This document shows positions 35,753 to 48,000 of a DNA stretch of 64,000 nt, one piece after another. Position numbers and translations under genes: made by a program. The stretch lies in NCBI GenBank assembly GCA_013396525.1, contig VWYX01000348.1, positions 682,001-746,000 on the forward strand, read 5' to 3'. Under the pieces are notes generated by a model. The model did no database searches. It had not been told where the DNA came from and worked only from the letters and a program-made list of their open reading frames with translations. Position 1 is the first letter of the stretch, and every line of letters begins with the position of its first letter. The DNA is from Chaetorhynchus papuensis (lineage: Eukaryota; Chordata; Aves; Passeriformes; Rhipiduridae).

Positions 35753-38700
35753 CTATCACTAGCATGCAAAAGAGTGTTGAGATCCAGTAAGCAAACAAAG
35801 TTTCTGGATTGTTTTCCAGAGTTCCTGGTACTCAGGACTCATTAAAAAGTCTCTCTTTTCTGAAGAGAAGCAGCTCTTTCCAATTCCATTAGCTGAATTC
35901 TTTTCCAGGTCTCAAGAAAAGCCTGGAATTTGTGGAATTTTTGAATTCCAAAACCAGCAAAAATTAGAGAAAGATACACCTCCTTCCAGGTAAAAGGGAT
36001 TAATTGCTTCCCATGCTTTCGTTACCCAGTTTAGAATTCTGTATCATCCAAGGAACAACAAGAACACTGTGTATGTTATCATGCCATGTACACCTGAGGC
36101 TTCCTCTTAGGCTGTTATATTCCTCACCTTTACCAACTCAGTGACACAAAACCAAAATAAGTTTTCTCTTTTATATTGCTAAGTATCAGCTCTCCAGACT
36201 ATTTGCTCAGGAAGGCATTTTCTTTGGCTCCTTGTGACACAAAAACAGACATATTTTTTACTCGATGCTATACTGAGCACTACCATTTTTCAAGTTGTTT
36301 CCCTTCATGCAAATGACGGTGCTTATTAACTGCCTCATTAGTTTAAAAAGTGGTTTCATTTCAGAGCTTCTCATCTGTAACCATCCTGTCTATTTCAAAA
36401 GCTAAGTCAGTTTCTAGAAGAGAACAAATAAAACACTTCTGCCTTTGCTTAACTTACAAGGTTTCTTCTTGTCTGTTCCTTAGTCATTCAGGAGTGTATT
36501 CGATCTTCAGAGCAAAGGTTGATGCTCTTACTGTACCTCTTGCTTTCTGATGGAATAAAAACCAGCAGTTAATTGAACATGTGTATGGTATGAAGGCCAC
36601 ACAGCAAGAAAACATTTTCATAAGAGCAAGACTTGGTTACCTTCTTAGCAAGTCTGATAAGGCTGTGAAACCAGGCACGCAAGGAAGGCAGGCCAGTATC
36701 TACGCAAGCTGAGTACAGCCCCACAATCACAAAGGAGCCTTGCTAATCACCACAGTAGGAATATAACCATCCCAGCATGCCTTCCTACATTTTCTGAGCT
36801 CAACACCTACCCCTGGGCAAGGGCAGTGCTTGCCTAATTCACGTTCTTGAAAGCAGCAAAGTAAAGAAATCCTTTTTTCCTCAGTGTAAATTAAACCCAT
36901 TACATTAATTTACACAGTTTGGTAGTAGCTTCCATCATGTTATGCCTGCCAAATTTGGTGCTACTTTCTTAGACACAGATAAGTTCTCTCTCAATCCCTT
37001 GCTAAATGGGGGATAAGAAAACATACTTTTCTATTTGCCTGGACTAATAGGTTCAGCCACAGCTGATAAACATCTGTTGATCTCAGTACCTAATACAATT
37101 ATTGCAAAACATGGGAATGAGTCCATACCATGAAGGACACCTTAAACACACACCTCTCAGTCTCCTTTCACACCACCAACGCAGAACTGGTGAGAATGTT
37201 TTTAGGTAAGGGCTGATGTAAGCTGGCTTTCAGCCAAAGATCTGTGAAGAAAATACTGAGTAGTTCATTAGAGCTACTGTATCCAAACCCCCCGGGACTG
37301 GTACATGAAATGATACATATGTATTCTGCACATTAAAAAAAAAAAAGAAAAAAAAAAAAAAAAGTGTTAAAAGAGCAGTAAAACTACAGAATTTAGGATT
37401 AGGAAACCCTAGCTTCAAAGTTACTTGGCACTTCTGAAGTAAAAGTAGTTCATGAGGGCTGATCTCAATGTTGTCTTTATCATTTCAGCTCTATTAAATC
37501 AGCCAAATGGAGCAGCTTTCTCCTAAATAGCAAACCAGTAACAAACATGAAGTTTGAAACTGTAGGCATTGATACTGCTTGAACAGAGATGCTGTAAAAC
37601 ATTATTGGAAGTATTCAATACCATAACACAGGATGTCGCTCATTTTGATTCTGATACAATAAAAAGTACAGAAGTATAGTTTCATCCTAACACAACTATA
37701 GCACTTATTACACATCAAGGGAGTAGTCCTTTCCTGGGAGATAATGCCTTACTTGCGCAGCCTGTTTCATGCAATGCTTTCAACCTTCAGCAACACCTTA
37801 AGTATATTCATGTCTGCTGTGTTCAGCAAGTGCCTTTATGTGCCTTTTATGTTCAGAAACTGCTGCTATGATCTATGTTGCTCAAAAATGAAGTGCATTT
37901 TTAATGGTCTGCAGCTGATTTACATAGGACAAAACCAATCAACAGACAAACTTTACTGATAATTTGAATTCTTCATAGCCTTCCTTGAGAGCTTTTACCC
38001 TGTGCCACATGCTAAAGTAAATGCAAACTGATGAACACCTGAGTAGCTTCTTTCTTTGGTATCAGACTTAATAAATTCTCCCCACAGAGGAAACCAGGAC
38101 TTCAGTCTGTAACTTCTGTCTTCACTGGGAGTGCTCCCTGAAACACCTGCTCTTCTTGAGCCTTGGTAGAAGTGATTTTGAAATAATTTACTGAGCAAAT
38201 AATATTGCCAAGCTCCAAATCAGCACTGCTGCATGCCGAAAACTGCTGACAGCTATCTAACAGACAAAGATATGCCTGCATGGGCCAGCCTCCTAGACTG
38301 GCAACCCTTTTAACACATGTTAGTTTGAGGTTTCATGTTGGAAGACCCAGGGAAAACAAAATCCATCCCATGGTGAGATATCACCTGCCACCATCACCTT
38401 CAGACTTGTCAAGTCTCATTCTCAGCTCATGAGACTCCCACACTTGACTCCCATGTGCCTCTTTCTGCTGATTCCCAGCTAATGCTGGACCTCACACACA
38501 GGCCTTGGAGGGTCTGTGGGATCTCTCTGGTGCTCCTAGGCACATGCTGAAGGGGATGGCTCTCCTGCCAGCTGTATGTATGCTACATGTCGTCAGAAAG
38601 TGAGAGCACAGTTGGGGTGCTCTGCCAGGATGGAGGAACAAAAGCTGGTTATCAGGGGCCCGTGCCCACTTGAAGACACGACCATTAGCTGCTGCTTGTC

Positions 38701-41700
38701 TCTGTCTGTCAGATCGTCTCACACCCACATGACTCACTGTGTGACCCCATGCAAAGGCACACTGAGGAGAGTCACGTATCAAGAGGAAAGTAAGCTGAGA
38801 GCTCTGCATCTTATTCTAGCTCTCCCTGCACTATAATGCCAACACTAAAAAGTTGGATGAAGAACATGGAGGTCCCCTGATGGGCACACATGCTAAATTG
38901 GCACTGTACTCTTCTTGAAAAAAGACAGCACATCAGCTTTAAATAACCTGCTCAGAAACCAAACCTCTAGGCTATTCATATCAGGAATGTCAGACATGAA
39001 CAGCTGGACTCATTCTTTGCAACACAGACTGAAAGTCTAAAAAGGAAATAAAGGGCTTTGTGAGAGGGGCCAGTGCTGTCACTTGTTGTGTTTTCAAAAT
39101 CTCTGGTCATATCCTGCAGCTTGGCTTTACAGACAGTATCACTACCACACGCGACAAAACAGAGGAACACGGGTAACCAGGCTGTTTGAGCAGGAGCATT
39201 ACCCAGATACAGAGACAGCCGTCTGTCAGAATTCACCCTCAGGGGTGGGACATGGCGGCAACAGCTGTGAGGGGAGCTGTTCAGAATGACTGATCACTCA
39301 AGAACAACATATCTACAAGCAGATCTTCCACTTCCGATTTGTACTTTGGATAGCAAACATTATTCAAAGGCAAGCACGTGACAATAAAGTTCTGAGAAAA
39401 ATTAGAACAGTTGCATCCAAGGTAGTTTTAACTGGTAGTTTTTCACATTAAGTTGTCTGTTATCAAAATAAAATCCAACATGCCTATCCCTGGAGGAGAA
39501 CACCCTTCCACAGCAACAGGTGCTGCTGCAGACGTAATAGGACTAATGATATCCCAGCTCAGGAATACACATGGAAAGTCGCAGGTGAATTATTTGACAG
39601 AAAAAATGCATACCATGAGACTTGTTTGCTCAATTCTTTTAAAAGTTCTTTTACTCTGCAGTGGGAATGAAAGACTGCAAAAATTGTCTCTTCTTAAAAA
39701 CAGATAATTCCTTTTATATGGCTGTTCTTACCTGAATATACTTGTACAGTCTTCATGTCTGGAGAAACCATGTTTCTCAGATGAACTTTGACAAGAACCA
39801 ACCTGATTTTCATTTCAACCTGACTTACCAACAGAGCTCTGAACACTTTTTCTCCAGGTAACGTACAATTCCTTTATTTGCCAAGTTGGTATCTAGCAAG
39901 GCCGTGTGCATTTTTTTTCAGCAAGATAATGCTTTAAATGACATTCACTGTAGTAAACATGTTAGACATTGTTCACGGCAAAGCAGACACTGAAGAGAAT
40001 GCAGATCCTTTCCAGCTGTAGCAATGACTTACTAACATTGGAAATAATGAAAAAAACAACCATAATGTGTGACTGAGAAGAGACTGCTCAACCAAACCAA
40101 TTTATAGCAAAGCCCAAATGTCACAATGTCCTCAGGTCAGGGCTGTACACACTGTAGGGGATCCCTCTGACTTGGTGTCTTTACATTACATTGGCAACAG
40201 TTCTAATACCAGAGAAGTGGATATTGCTACTTCTGGGTGTGACGGGGGTCACAGTGTTTATCACAGAGTAACAGAGATCTGTGCAGTTTGGAGTGTCAAA
40301 GGAAAAAGTCTGCCACTAACCCAGCAGCAGAGACAATTTACACCCAATAAGCTAGGGCAAACTGTATCCTCTCCTGGGCCACCTGTACCAGAGTTCAGGA
40401 AGGAGGGACAGGCCACATACTGGTATGGGAGATGACCATAACAAAGAGAAAGCATCACCACGAAGGGCAGAAAATAAGAATTAGAGATGCAGTCTGTGCC
40501 TATGCCTCCAGGAGGAACAGAGGTGCAGGGACCAGACAGGGCTAGGAAGGAGTACAGTATTGTCACTTAATCCTGGCTCTGCTGTGTCTCTGTAAAGACC
40601 CATTAGGCTGTTGCAAAAAATGCACAATCCTGAACTGGAAACAGCATCTGTAAGGAGCAACAATGCATTTGCGCTCTCTGTCCTGTTGCAGTATCTACTT
40701 CTTCTGTTTTCTGCAAGCACATTAAAAAGGAAAAAAATTGTTCTTAATGTCCTATTTTTTGTAGCCACCCTTCTTTCCCAAAGAATGCCAAATGTCAATC
40801 TGATTGCCAGTGTCTGTTTAACGAATTTCCTGATCCTAGAAACTGATCCTTGAAGCCTGGACGAAGCTTACTTTTCTGTGGCTTAGGACAAGATCTACCA
40901 TCTCTCAGCTCCGTTATAGTGCATATGTGCATATGTGATGGGATGTGTCCTGCCAGATTTTCTTGCTACAACAAAGCTACCGAGACTGTAAATTGGGTGA
41001 CCTGGCATCCCTGGGAATGCAAATCTCCCTGTCAGCCTCCTGCTTGCTAACAGACCTACGACCAAGATGCTGAGCTTACCCAGGAGCCTACATCAGCTTA
41101 AGGAAGGTACTTTCCAGGAGGCTCTACCTGACAGGACCTCATAAGCATAGCCAAATTTTACCTCTGGACATCCAAGTTTGGTAATTCCCAACAATCTACT
41201 TTTTACTTCTTCCCTGTCAACTGCTCCTGCATGGCTCCCTCCTGCCTACTCTGATAAAATAATATGAGATCAGACTCCCAAATGAAAAAGCAGGACAAGT
41301 TTCCAGGCTACAGGTGGTTTTGTAACGTACATGCTTCTCTCTGTAAGTACAGACAGCTCTGTGTATTGCCAATGTGTCATACTGAAAACACCATCCCTTG
41401 TCTAGAGGCGTTGCTGCTTTCAGACAGGCTCATCCACAGGAATACCTATTCCTGTAGTGCCATCTCCTGGCATAGGGTGTAGGAATACAATAGCTGAAAA
41501 TATATTTTATATATGTTAAAAAACTTTACAACAGGTTTAGACTACGGATCAATATAAAAAACCACCCAAACCAGAGGCATTCTTCCAATGGATTTTGTAC
41601 AATTCACTCTCAATAAAGTATTAGTTTAAAATGATGGAGTTTTGAAAAATACCTTCTGGTCCAATCTGCTATGCAATTTGAGCCTTTTCAGCATTTGTTT

Positions 41701-42242
41701 TATTTCTCAAAAAACATCAAGGTTCAAAACTTCCTTTTTGCTTAAATTTTTTGTGCCATCTTATGACTCCAGAGGGTAATTCCTGAGAGTTCCACAACAC
41801 CACACAGGAAGTGAGGGAAATATGTAAAACCCCAATTATGAGAACCATACATCATTTTAACCCCATACTTAATGATGATTGGTAACATGTATTTTCTAGA
41901 TATCAGATCTAGTTATCAGATCTCTATAGCATATCTAGTTATATCTATCAGTTTGTAGGTCAGGGTATTGCTGGTAAAAGAAGCTGATAGGAGCTCCTTT
42001 CTTGGTGAAAGATGCCCATTTATGGCTCAAAAATCTCCCAAAAGGGCTGACTTGGGAGAGTATCCCCTGTCAGGACTATGCAGCAGGGTGACCTCAGGTG
42101 CCAAAGGCATGAAGAACTGTGAGCAGACTATTAAATCTTTATCCTTCTCCCCACTTCCAGTGGTTTGCTCTTCCTTAAAGTAATGCCTGCTCTGATATCA
42201 AGCCCCCCAAGATGTGAATAACTGTTTGAGTAAAACTTTGAA
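35753..42242. other. Intergenic DNA, no gene seen
   Basis: No coding exon is recognised. It holds an A-rich run at about 37334-37363 and a short A/T repeat with AGATCT/TATCTAGTTAT units at about 41898-41950. Confidence 0.55.
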
Positions 42243-42657
42243 TGTTGGGATTTTTTTAGTTGTTAATCAGTACAGTTTATGAGCATTGCAGTAACTGGGG
42301 GAAAGGTAATTCTGGCAGTGGGAAATTGTGACCACTGTCTCATTGACCACCTACTCAAAATAGACTCCAGACTCAAACGGAGGGAAGAATTGCACATGAG
42401 GACTAATTTGCATGAGATGTGAGAGATATAACTAGCAAATAGGGAGGTTGAGTACTAAATAAGAGGTTATGTAATAAAATGTATGCCTTTGTCTGTTAAA
42501 ATCTATAAATAGTGTAAAGCTTTGATGAATGGGGAGCTAGCCTTCTATGAGTCACCACCTATCTCCCTACTTTGTGCAAACTAGAATAAAGAAAATAGAA
42601 ATACCCTGCCTCTTTGTGTGAATTGGTGCTGTGCGATGGGTAACATTCAGAACAACA
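42243..42657 (+). mobile_element. Solo ERV LTR, + strand
   Basis: The element starts TGTTGGGA and ends AACAACA, so its termini are the inverted pair TGTTG/CAACA. It has a TATA box (TATAAAT, 42504-42510) and, about 80 bp later, AATAAA (42585-42590), as expected for U3-R-U5. I do not see a target-site duplication. Confidence 0.65.
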
Positions 42658-42741
42658 CTTCCATCCTTTGGAAAGTCCCTGCACACAGTAATCATAAACC
42701 ACCTAATTTAGAGAACCAGCACTCAAAATAAAAAAGGAAAG

Positions 42742-43505
42742 TGTGAGAAACGAAGTCCACCCTTCTTTTTGGGGTTTTATAAATTTAATAAGGGACAATA
42801 GGGGACAAAGGTCACTTAAAGCAAAATCACAGCGCTGGGTGCATGGCTCATAGCCAGAGACACACACAGACAAATTTCCCATTTATATGCTTTAACATTA
42901 TGCATATTATAAACCACAATGCATATGCACAGTTTTTCTGAGAACTAATTTACATTTCCTTTTAAAAAGGATTAACATAGTTCCTCCCCCGATCTGCCTT
43001 TTAGAGCACACGTATTATGATCATGAGGGTCTTCGGGGGTCTTCTTCGATGAAGGCTCAGGTCTCCCTCACATCTTGAACTTTTCAACTTTGTCTTCAGA
43101 GCATGCACAGTTATGGTGTTCCTAGGTCTTTCTGGATCCAACCGGTTTAAATTCTTTACTTTGTGGCTAATTGGCTTCATTGTTGGCTAATTGGCTTCAA
43201 CTTCACATTAGTACATCCTGCTGCTTCCCTATCTACCTATACTTGTCTATTCTTGAGATTATTCACCTGGCAAGTTTCCCTTTATTTAAGCGTTAAGCGA
43301 CTAGTTAACCATATACTAGCTATCATATTGTATAGAAAGTTATGATTCAGGTTATATTGGTATCTTATAACTCAAGCTATATAAGCATCTTGTAAGTTTG
43401 ACCCCAGTTATAATGTTAACTAGTTAATATCTGCATAGCAAAGTTATTTTAACATATTTGCACATAATATTTCCTAACATATTCTAATACATAATATTTC
43501 TTACA
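42742..43505 (-). mobile_element. ERV LTR, - strand (first of two related copies)
   Basis: The + strand begins TGTGAGAAA and ends TTTCTTACA, near-perfect inverted termini. On the minus strand it carries an A/T-rich polyadenylation region near 42780. From about 43030 it is clearly related to 43800-44160: both share GGGTCTTCGGGGGTCTT, CTTTGTCTTC, AAATTCTTT and the ACTAGTTAAC region. A 20-bp block (TTGGCTAATTGGCTTCA) is duplicated at about 43163-43199. Confidence 0.6.
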
Positions 43506-43529
43506 TTTTACTACCTGCGAAAGCCAATG

Positions 43530-44376
43530 CTTGATGCCCAAAAGATAGGCTGGAAATAAATCCCCACAGACCGATGTCTATAAAGCAGGTATTTGTTTAT
43601 TGCAGCACTGGTGGTGAGGGGGATTTTTCCTCCTAACTCACCCGCCTTTGTCAAGTGCTGTGCTATATGTATACACTAAATTATGCTTAATGTTGCTATG
43701 TCATTACAGCATCATCACATACGCACCAGAAATAATTTACATAGGATGATCTCATGGTTATTAGATAATACTTTGCACTGTGCATGCCCTTCCCCAATTT
43801 GGGGGTCTTCGGGGGTCTTTGATAAAGACTTCCAAAGTCTTCTTCATACTTGAACTTTTCACCTTTGTCTTCGGGGCATGAGCAGTTACAATGCTCTTCC
43901 ATCTATCTGGTCTCAACCAGCCTAAATTCTTTGTTTTGTGGCTCATTGGCTTTTTGTTTCCAATTCTCATTAGTACTACCCTTATCTGTCTCTAAGACTA
44001 TACACCTAGTAAGGTTTTTTTTGTCTTCTCTTTTCTCTTTTGTCTATTCTGCATTTAAGCAACTAGTTAACTATATACTAGTCATTACATTGTATAAAAA
44101 GTTATTCATATTAGATATATGGGTATCAAAAGTTATGTTTCAGGTTATATAAGCATCGGGTCATAGGTATAGAAGTTATGATTTAAGCTACATAAGTAAA
44201 AGCTATGATTCAAGCTATACAAGTGTAGAAGGCTATGCTTCAGGTTATATTGATAAAAAGTCATGATTTAGGTTATACTCATATTAAAGTTACATAGATA
44301 CTTTATAACTCAATCTATATAAGCTCCTTGTTACTTAAGTTATATAGGCATCATGCTATAATAGCTTTTTATCACA
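43530..44376 (-). mobile_element. ERV LTR, - strand (second related copy)
   Basis: This shares a large block with the LTR just upstream. On the minus strand it would begin TGTGATAAAAAGC and it contains an AATAAA complement near 43600. The left boundary is approximate. The part that would be U3 is expanded by degenerate tandem repeats at about 44095-44350. Confidence 0.5.
44095..44350. repeat. Degenerate tandem repeats in LTR
   Basis: At least seven diverged units of the form AAGTTATGATTCAGGTTATA, spaced roughly 25-40 bp apart. The related LTR upstream has only about two such units (43337-43390). Confidence 0.65.
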
Positions 44377-44450
44377 GAAAGAAAGAAAGAAAAAGGAAAA
44401 AAAGAAAAAGGAAAAAAGAAAAAGCACACACACACATACACACCCCCCAA
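44377..44450. repeat. Purine tract and CA microsatellite
   Basis: GAAA/GGAAAA-type repeats up to about 44424, then (CA)n and a C run. It lies about 480 bp before the ACADL start codon. Confidence 0.85.
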
Positions 44451-44559
44451 AAAAGCGTGCTAAATTATTTTGGTGCGCAGGTTCTGCAAATCAAAACCCA
44501 TTGACACCAGGAGGATCGGCCCCGCGAAGGCAAAATGGCCAAAAGGCCCAATGAAGGGC

Positions 44560-44927
44560 AGTCCTCAGGGGAAGGGGTTCAGGTTCCAGCCATGCCGCCC
44601 CGGGGGGTGACAGCCCCTTTCCTGAAGGCTCTGAAAGAAGGAAGACGGAGCGAGCCATGGCCAGGAAAGTCGTCCCTCATGCCGGGTGCCACCACACGAG
44701 CTGCCTTCAGAACACAACCCCTTCGTCCGGCTGTCACCTTTGCTCCCGCTCCCCTCCATGACGCGATCGCAAAGCTACATTAGAAAAATATTAATTATAC
44801 AGCTGTTTCACCAAACTCCCCCCTTCAGCCCGGAAGAGATTTACAGCCGTAGGTAGGCGGGCCCAGGGATAACTCACGGGGCTCCAGCGGCAGTACCGCT
44901 CTGTCCTGTCCCGCCCTGTCCCGCAAG
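44560..44927 (+). promoter_or_regulatory. ACADL: ACADL promoter region, GC-rich, no TATA box
   Basis: G/C content and CpG density rise sharply from about 44560 and stay high through exon 1. There is no TATA box near the start. AAGATGGCGGC, the YY1 consensus, overlaps the start codon (44926-44936). A CpG-rich, TATA-less promoter fits a broadly expressed mitochondrial enzyme. The transcription start cannot be placed exactly. Confidence 0.6.
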
Positions 44928-45001
44928 ATGGCGGCGTGGCTGCTCCGCGTGCGCGCTCTCCTGCGGGCCGCCGGCTCCCGGCCCTTCTCCGCCCAGCCCA
45001 G
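44928..45001 (+). CDS. ACADL: ACADL exon 1, mitochondrial leader
   Basis: Encodes MAAWLLRVRALLRAAGSRPF then SAQP and two bases of a Ser codon. It is Arg/Ala/Leu-rich with no acidic residue, typical of a matrix-targeting presequence. The donor is GTGAGC. The upstream in-frame context AAG-ATG-GCG gives a reasonable start. Confidence 0.93.
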
Positions 45002-48000
45002 GTGAGCGGGACCGGCCATGGTGGGCAGCGCTGGGGCGGAAGCCACCGATCCGTGAGGGTGGGTGAGCGCCCCTGAGCTTGGGTTCCGTAAAGACCGGGG
45101 TGAATGTCTTTGCCCACCTGCTTGGGGGTGTCTATATGTGCTAGCCATTCTGTGTGGATGTGTGTTCGCATCTCTGTGTGTGTTTGGAGGGTGTGGATGC
45201 GTGTCGTCTGTATACGTGTAACGGGAGGGTTACAGGTGCTGTATGTGCACATATTGTGTGTGTGTGCGCGGCCGTGCCCCCATCGCAGGAGGCAGCTGGG
45301 GCTGGGCGAGCCCCCCGAGCCGCGCGGGCCCGGGAGCCCCAGCGCATCCATCCCCGTGATCTCCCGACCTTTGCTTCACTTCCCGGGAACAGCGAGTCCC
45401 GTGCTGGCAGCAGGTGACAGCCGGGCGCGTCCTTTCCCGGGCACCGCGTTCCCCTGTGGCAGCAATGCTCGGGCTCAGGGGCTAAGGGGAGCAGAAAGGC
45501 AGGAGTGCGATTACACCTTCCCTGACCTTCGAGTTGTCTCTCCCAGGACTGTCGTTGAGCATAAGGGAGCAGCCAGGCCCTTCCTGTGTGACATGTGCAG
45601 TGTCAGCCACAATTCAACAAAAGGGTAGCTTAAATACAGCTCAACATCATTTTAGACAGCTTGAAAAATAAGGTGGAGCTTTTGAGAGAGTCACTGTGTG
45701 CCTTGCTTTGAGGGTACAAAATACTCAACAAGCAAGTTGCGTATCCCATTTTTCCCAAATATTATTAGAAGTAGATATAGTCTGTGTTTCAGGGGGATTA
45801 TTTCACTGGCAGAGCCTGAGTAACTACATGTGGTAGTAAATAAAGGCTTGTGTCTCTATAGCAGAGTAAATAAGCATAGGCTCAGCTGAGTTCTGTAGGA
45901 CTACACACAGTTGATGTGCAGAGGAACAGAGAGATTAACAAAATAGTTTGAGAAAGGAAAAGTGAATGCCTCTTCCATGTACTCAGCTCTGTACTTAAAA
46001 TTTCTGATGTTTCACGGCAATACGATAAAAGCAAGCCTTAAAGTAGTATGTCATCCTTGATGTTCCAAACCCCTACAAAAGCTTTATAAACCCTTCTTTC
46101 TTATTTCATAACTACACTTTCCTTGTGTGGTTTCTACTACTGACATTTACCACTATTTCAGTTTTAATTTTTTTGTTAAAGCATCATTTTGGTTTTACAT
46201 ATGTTTTCATTGGGGTAACTTTATCATTTTACCTATATATGTACTGTTATTGTTTTTAATTTATTTGAAGTGTTAAGGACAAACCAGCCTTGCTTTACCT
46301 CCAGTGGAGTGCAGTGTATGTTAGTTCTTTGTATTTATCATGGGTATCCTTTAGACCTAATGGTGTGCCAGAGTTGGGATGTGAACTATGTTTAGTAACA
46401 TGGGTGTTTCTTCCCTTTTAAAAGGGTTATGCAGATAGGGTGCCTGTGTCCTAACAGATGCGTTAATTTGTGTTTTTTTAGTCCTCTGCAAACAGAACAG
46501 CATGGCACAAAGCGCCTGGAACCATCTTCTGCTAAGACTTTGATTGATATAGGCACTCGGAGAATCTTCTCATCAGAGCATGATATCTTCAGGGAGAGTG
46601 CCAGGAAGTTCTTTCAGGAAGAAGTATTGCCTTTTCACACAGAGTAAGATAATCTCTTAAACATTTTGGTTTGCCAATATTCATTTTTCCCCAAAATGCT
46701 TTTTGCAGTGTTACTCCTCATACGATAGGATATACAAATTTACCAAATTAAAACAAACTTGAGAAAGTCATGCATGAAGGAAAATCATAATCGAATTGAA
46801 TGCATTCTTTGAGCTCCAGTGTTGGCAATCTGGCATTCTCAGCTTAGGCCCGTGAGCAGACAAATGCAGTTTGCAGAGTTGCAGCGAAGTTTCCCTGCCT
46901 GTAGGATTAACTGACACAGATGTTTTGGGAAGGTCGGGGGACAGTTCAGTTCCCACACTATTGGGAAATAGTTAACTGAAAAAGGCTTTGATCATGTGTC
47001 TAGGTTACTGTCTCTCTTGAAGTAGATTTTGTAGCTATATACAAGTACATGTAGCATGGTGAGGTGAATCATGTATTACCAAGAAAATTGCTAAAACCTC
47101 TTTGTTTGAATTTCTTTGTTTTTTGTTTCTGTGGAAATATGTGCATTTTCTGTACAGAGTAGAAGTGTTGTAGTTCCACTGAACTAGAGCTGGAGGGTGG
47201 TTTTAGCCCTTATTTTAGCCATATCCAATCACATTATAGTGGTGGATAGGAAAGAAATTAACTCACGATATGGTTTTGAACCAAAAGTGTCAAGCTGTAG
47301 TAGTGTCTTAAGCAATTTCTAGTTTACTTGAAGCAAGGGGTTCTGAAGGACTTATTCTGAAATTGCCCTGCTAGATGAGAGTATCCTGATACAGCTCAAG
47401 TATGTACTCACAAATAGCTGAGGTGCCTCAGTTGAGTGGGTGGAGCATCACGGCTCTGGGGCAAGAATGTGCAGCAAGAGGCTTACAGTAGGGTTGGTGA
47501 TTGCTTTTTTTTTTTTTATCCTCAAACCACGACCTCATAGTAGTATGCTTTTCCACTGTACAGTCATATTCTGTCCATAAAACCAGATGTTTTCCCTCAT
47601 TTTGTGTTAGAAGGACTTCCAGGGCAGGTTTGTGTACTGTGGCTCTCCTTGAGGTTGCTGAAAATCCTATTTGCCATCTTGCTGACATAACAATTTCTTA
47701 GGGAGGCTGAATCAAGTTGAACTTGTGTTCTTACATCGCTTCAGTGACCAATGAACCGCTCTGTTCCCACACCTCTGAAGTAAAAAAGGAGGCTTCGGGC
47801 ACATTATATTAATTATCTGGGCTGAGGTGAAGAGACAAATGTGAATGCAATTGTGGATTATTTTGAGGAGGAGAAGCTTTCATGCTGGGTGAAGTAGAGA
47901 CAGTAATGTCCCTGAAAGTGGGGATCAGGGGCAAAGCAAAGATGGTAAAAAGAGGTTCAAGATTTCCAGTGTAGGAGCAAAAGCTCTGTGAATCAGCTGA

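Noticed and set aside
44791..45351. 186-codon minus-strand frame and overlapping frames near ACADL exon 1
   Set aside because: Long frames arise by chance in GC-rich DNA; His/Thr-rich parts come from the TG repeat. The real coding here is ACADL exon 1 on the + strand.
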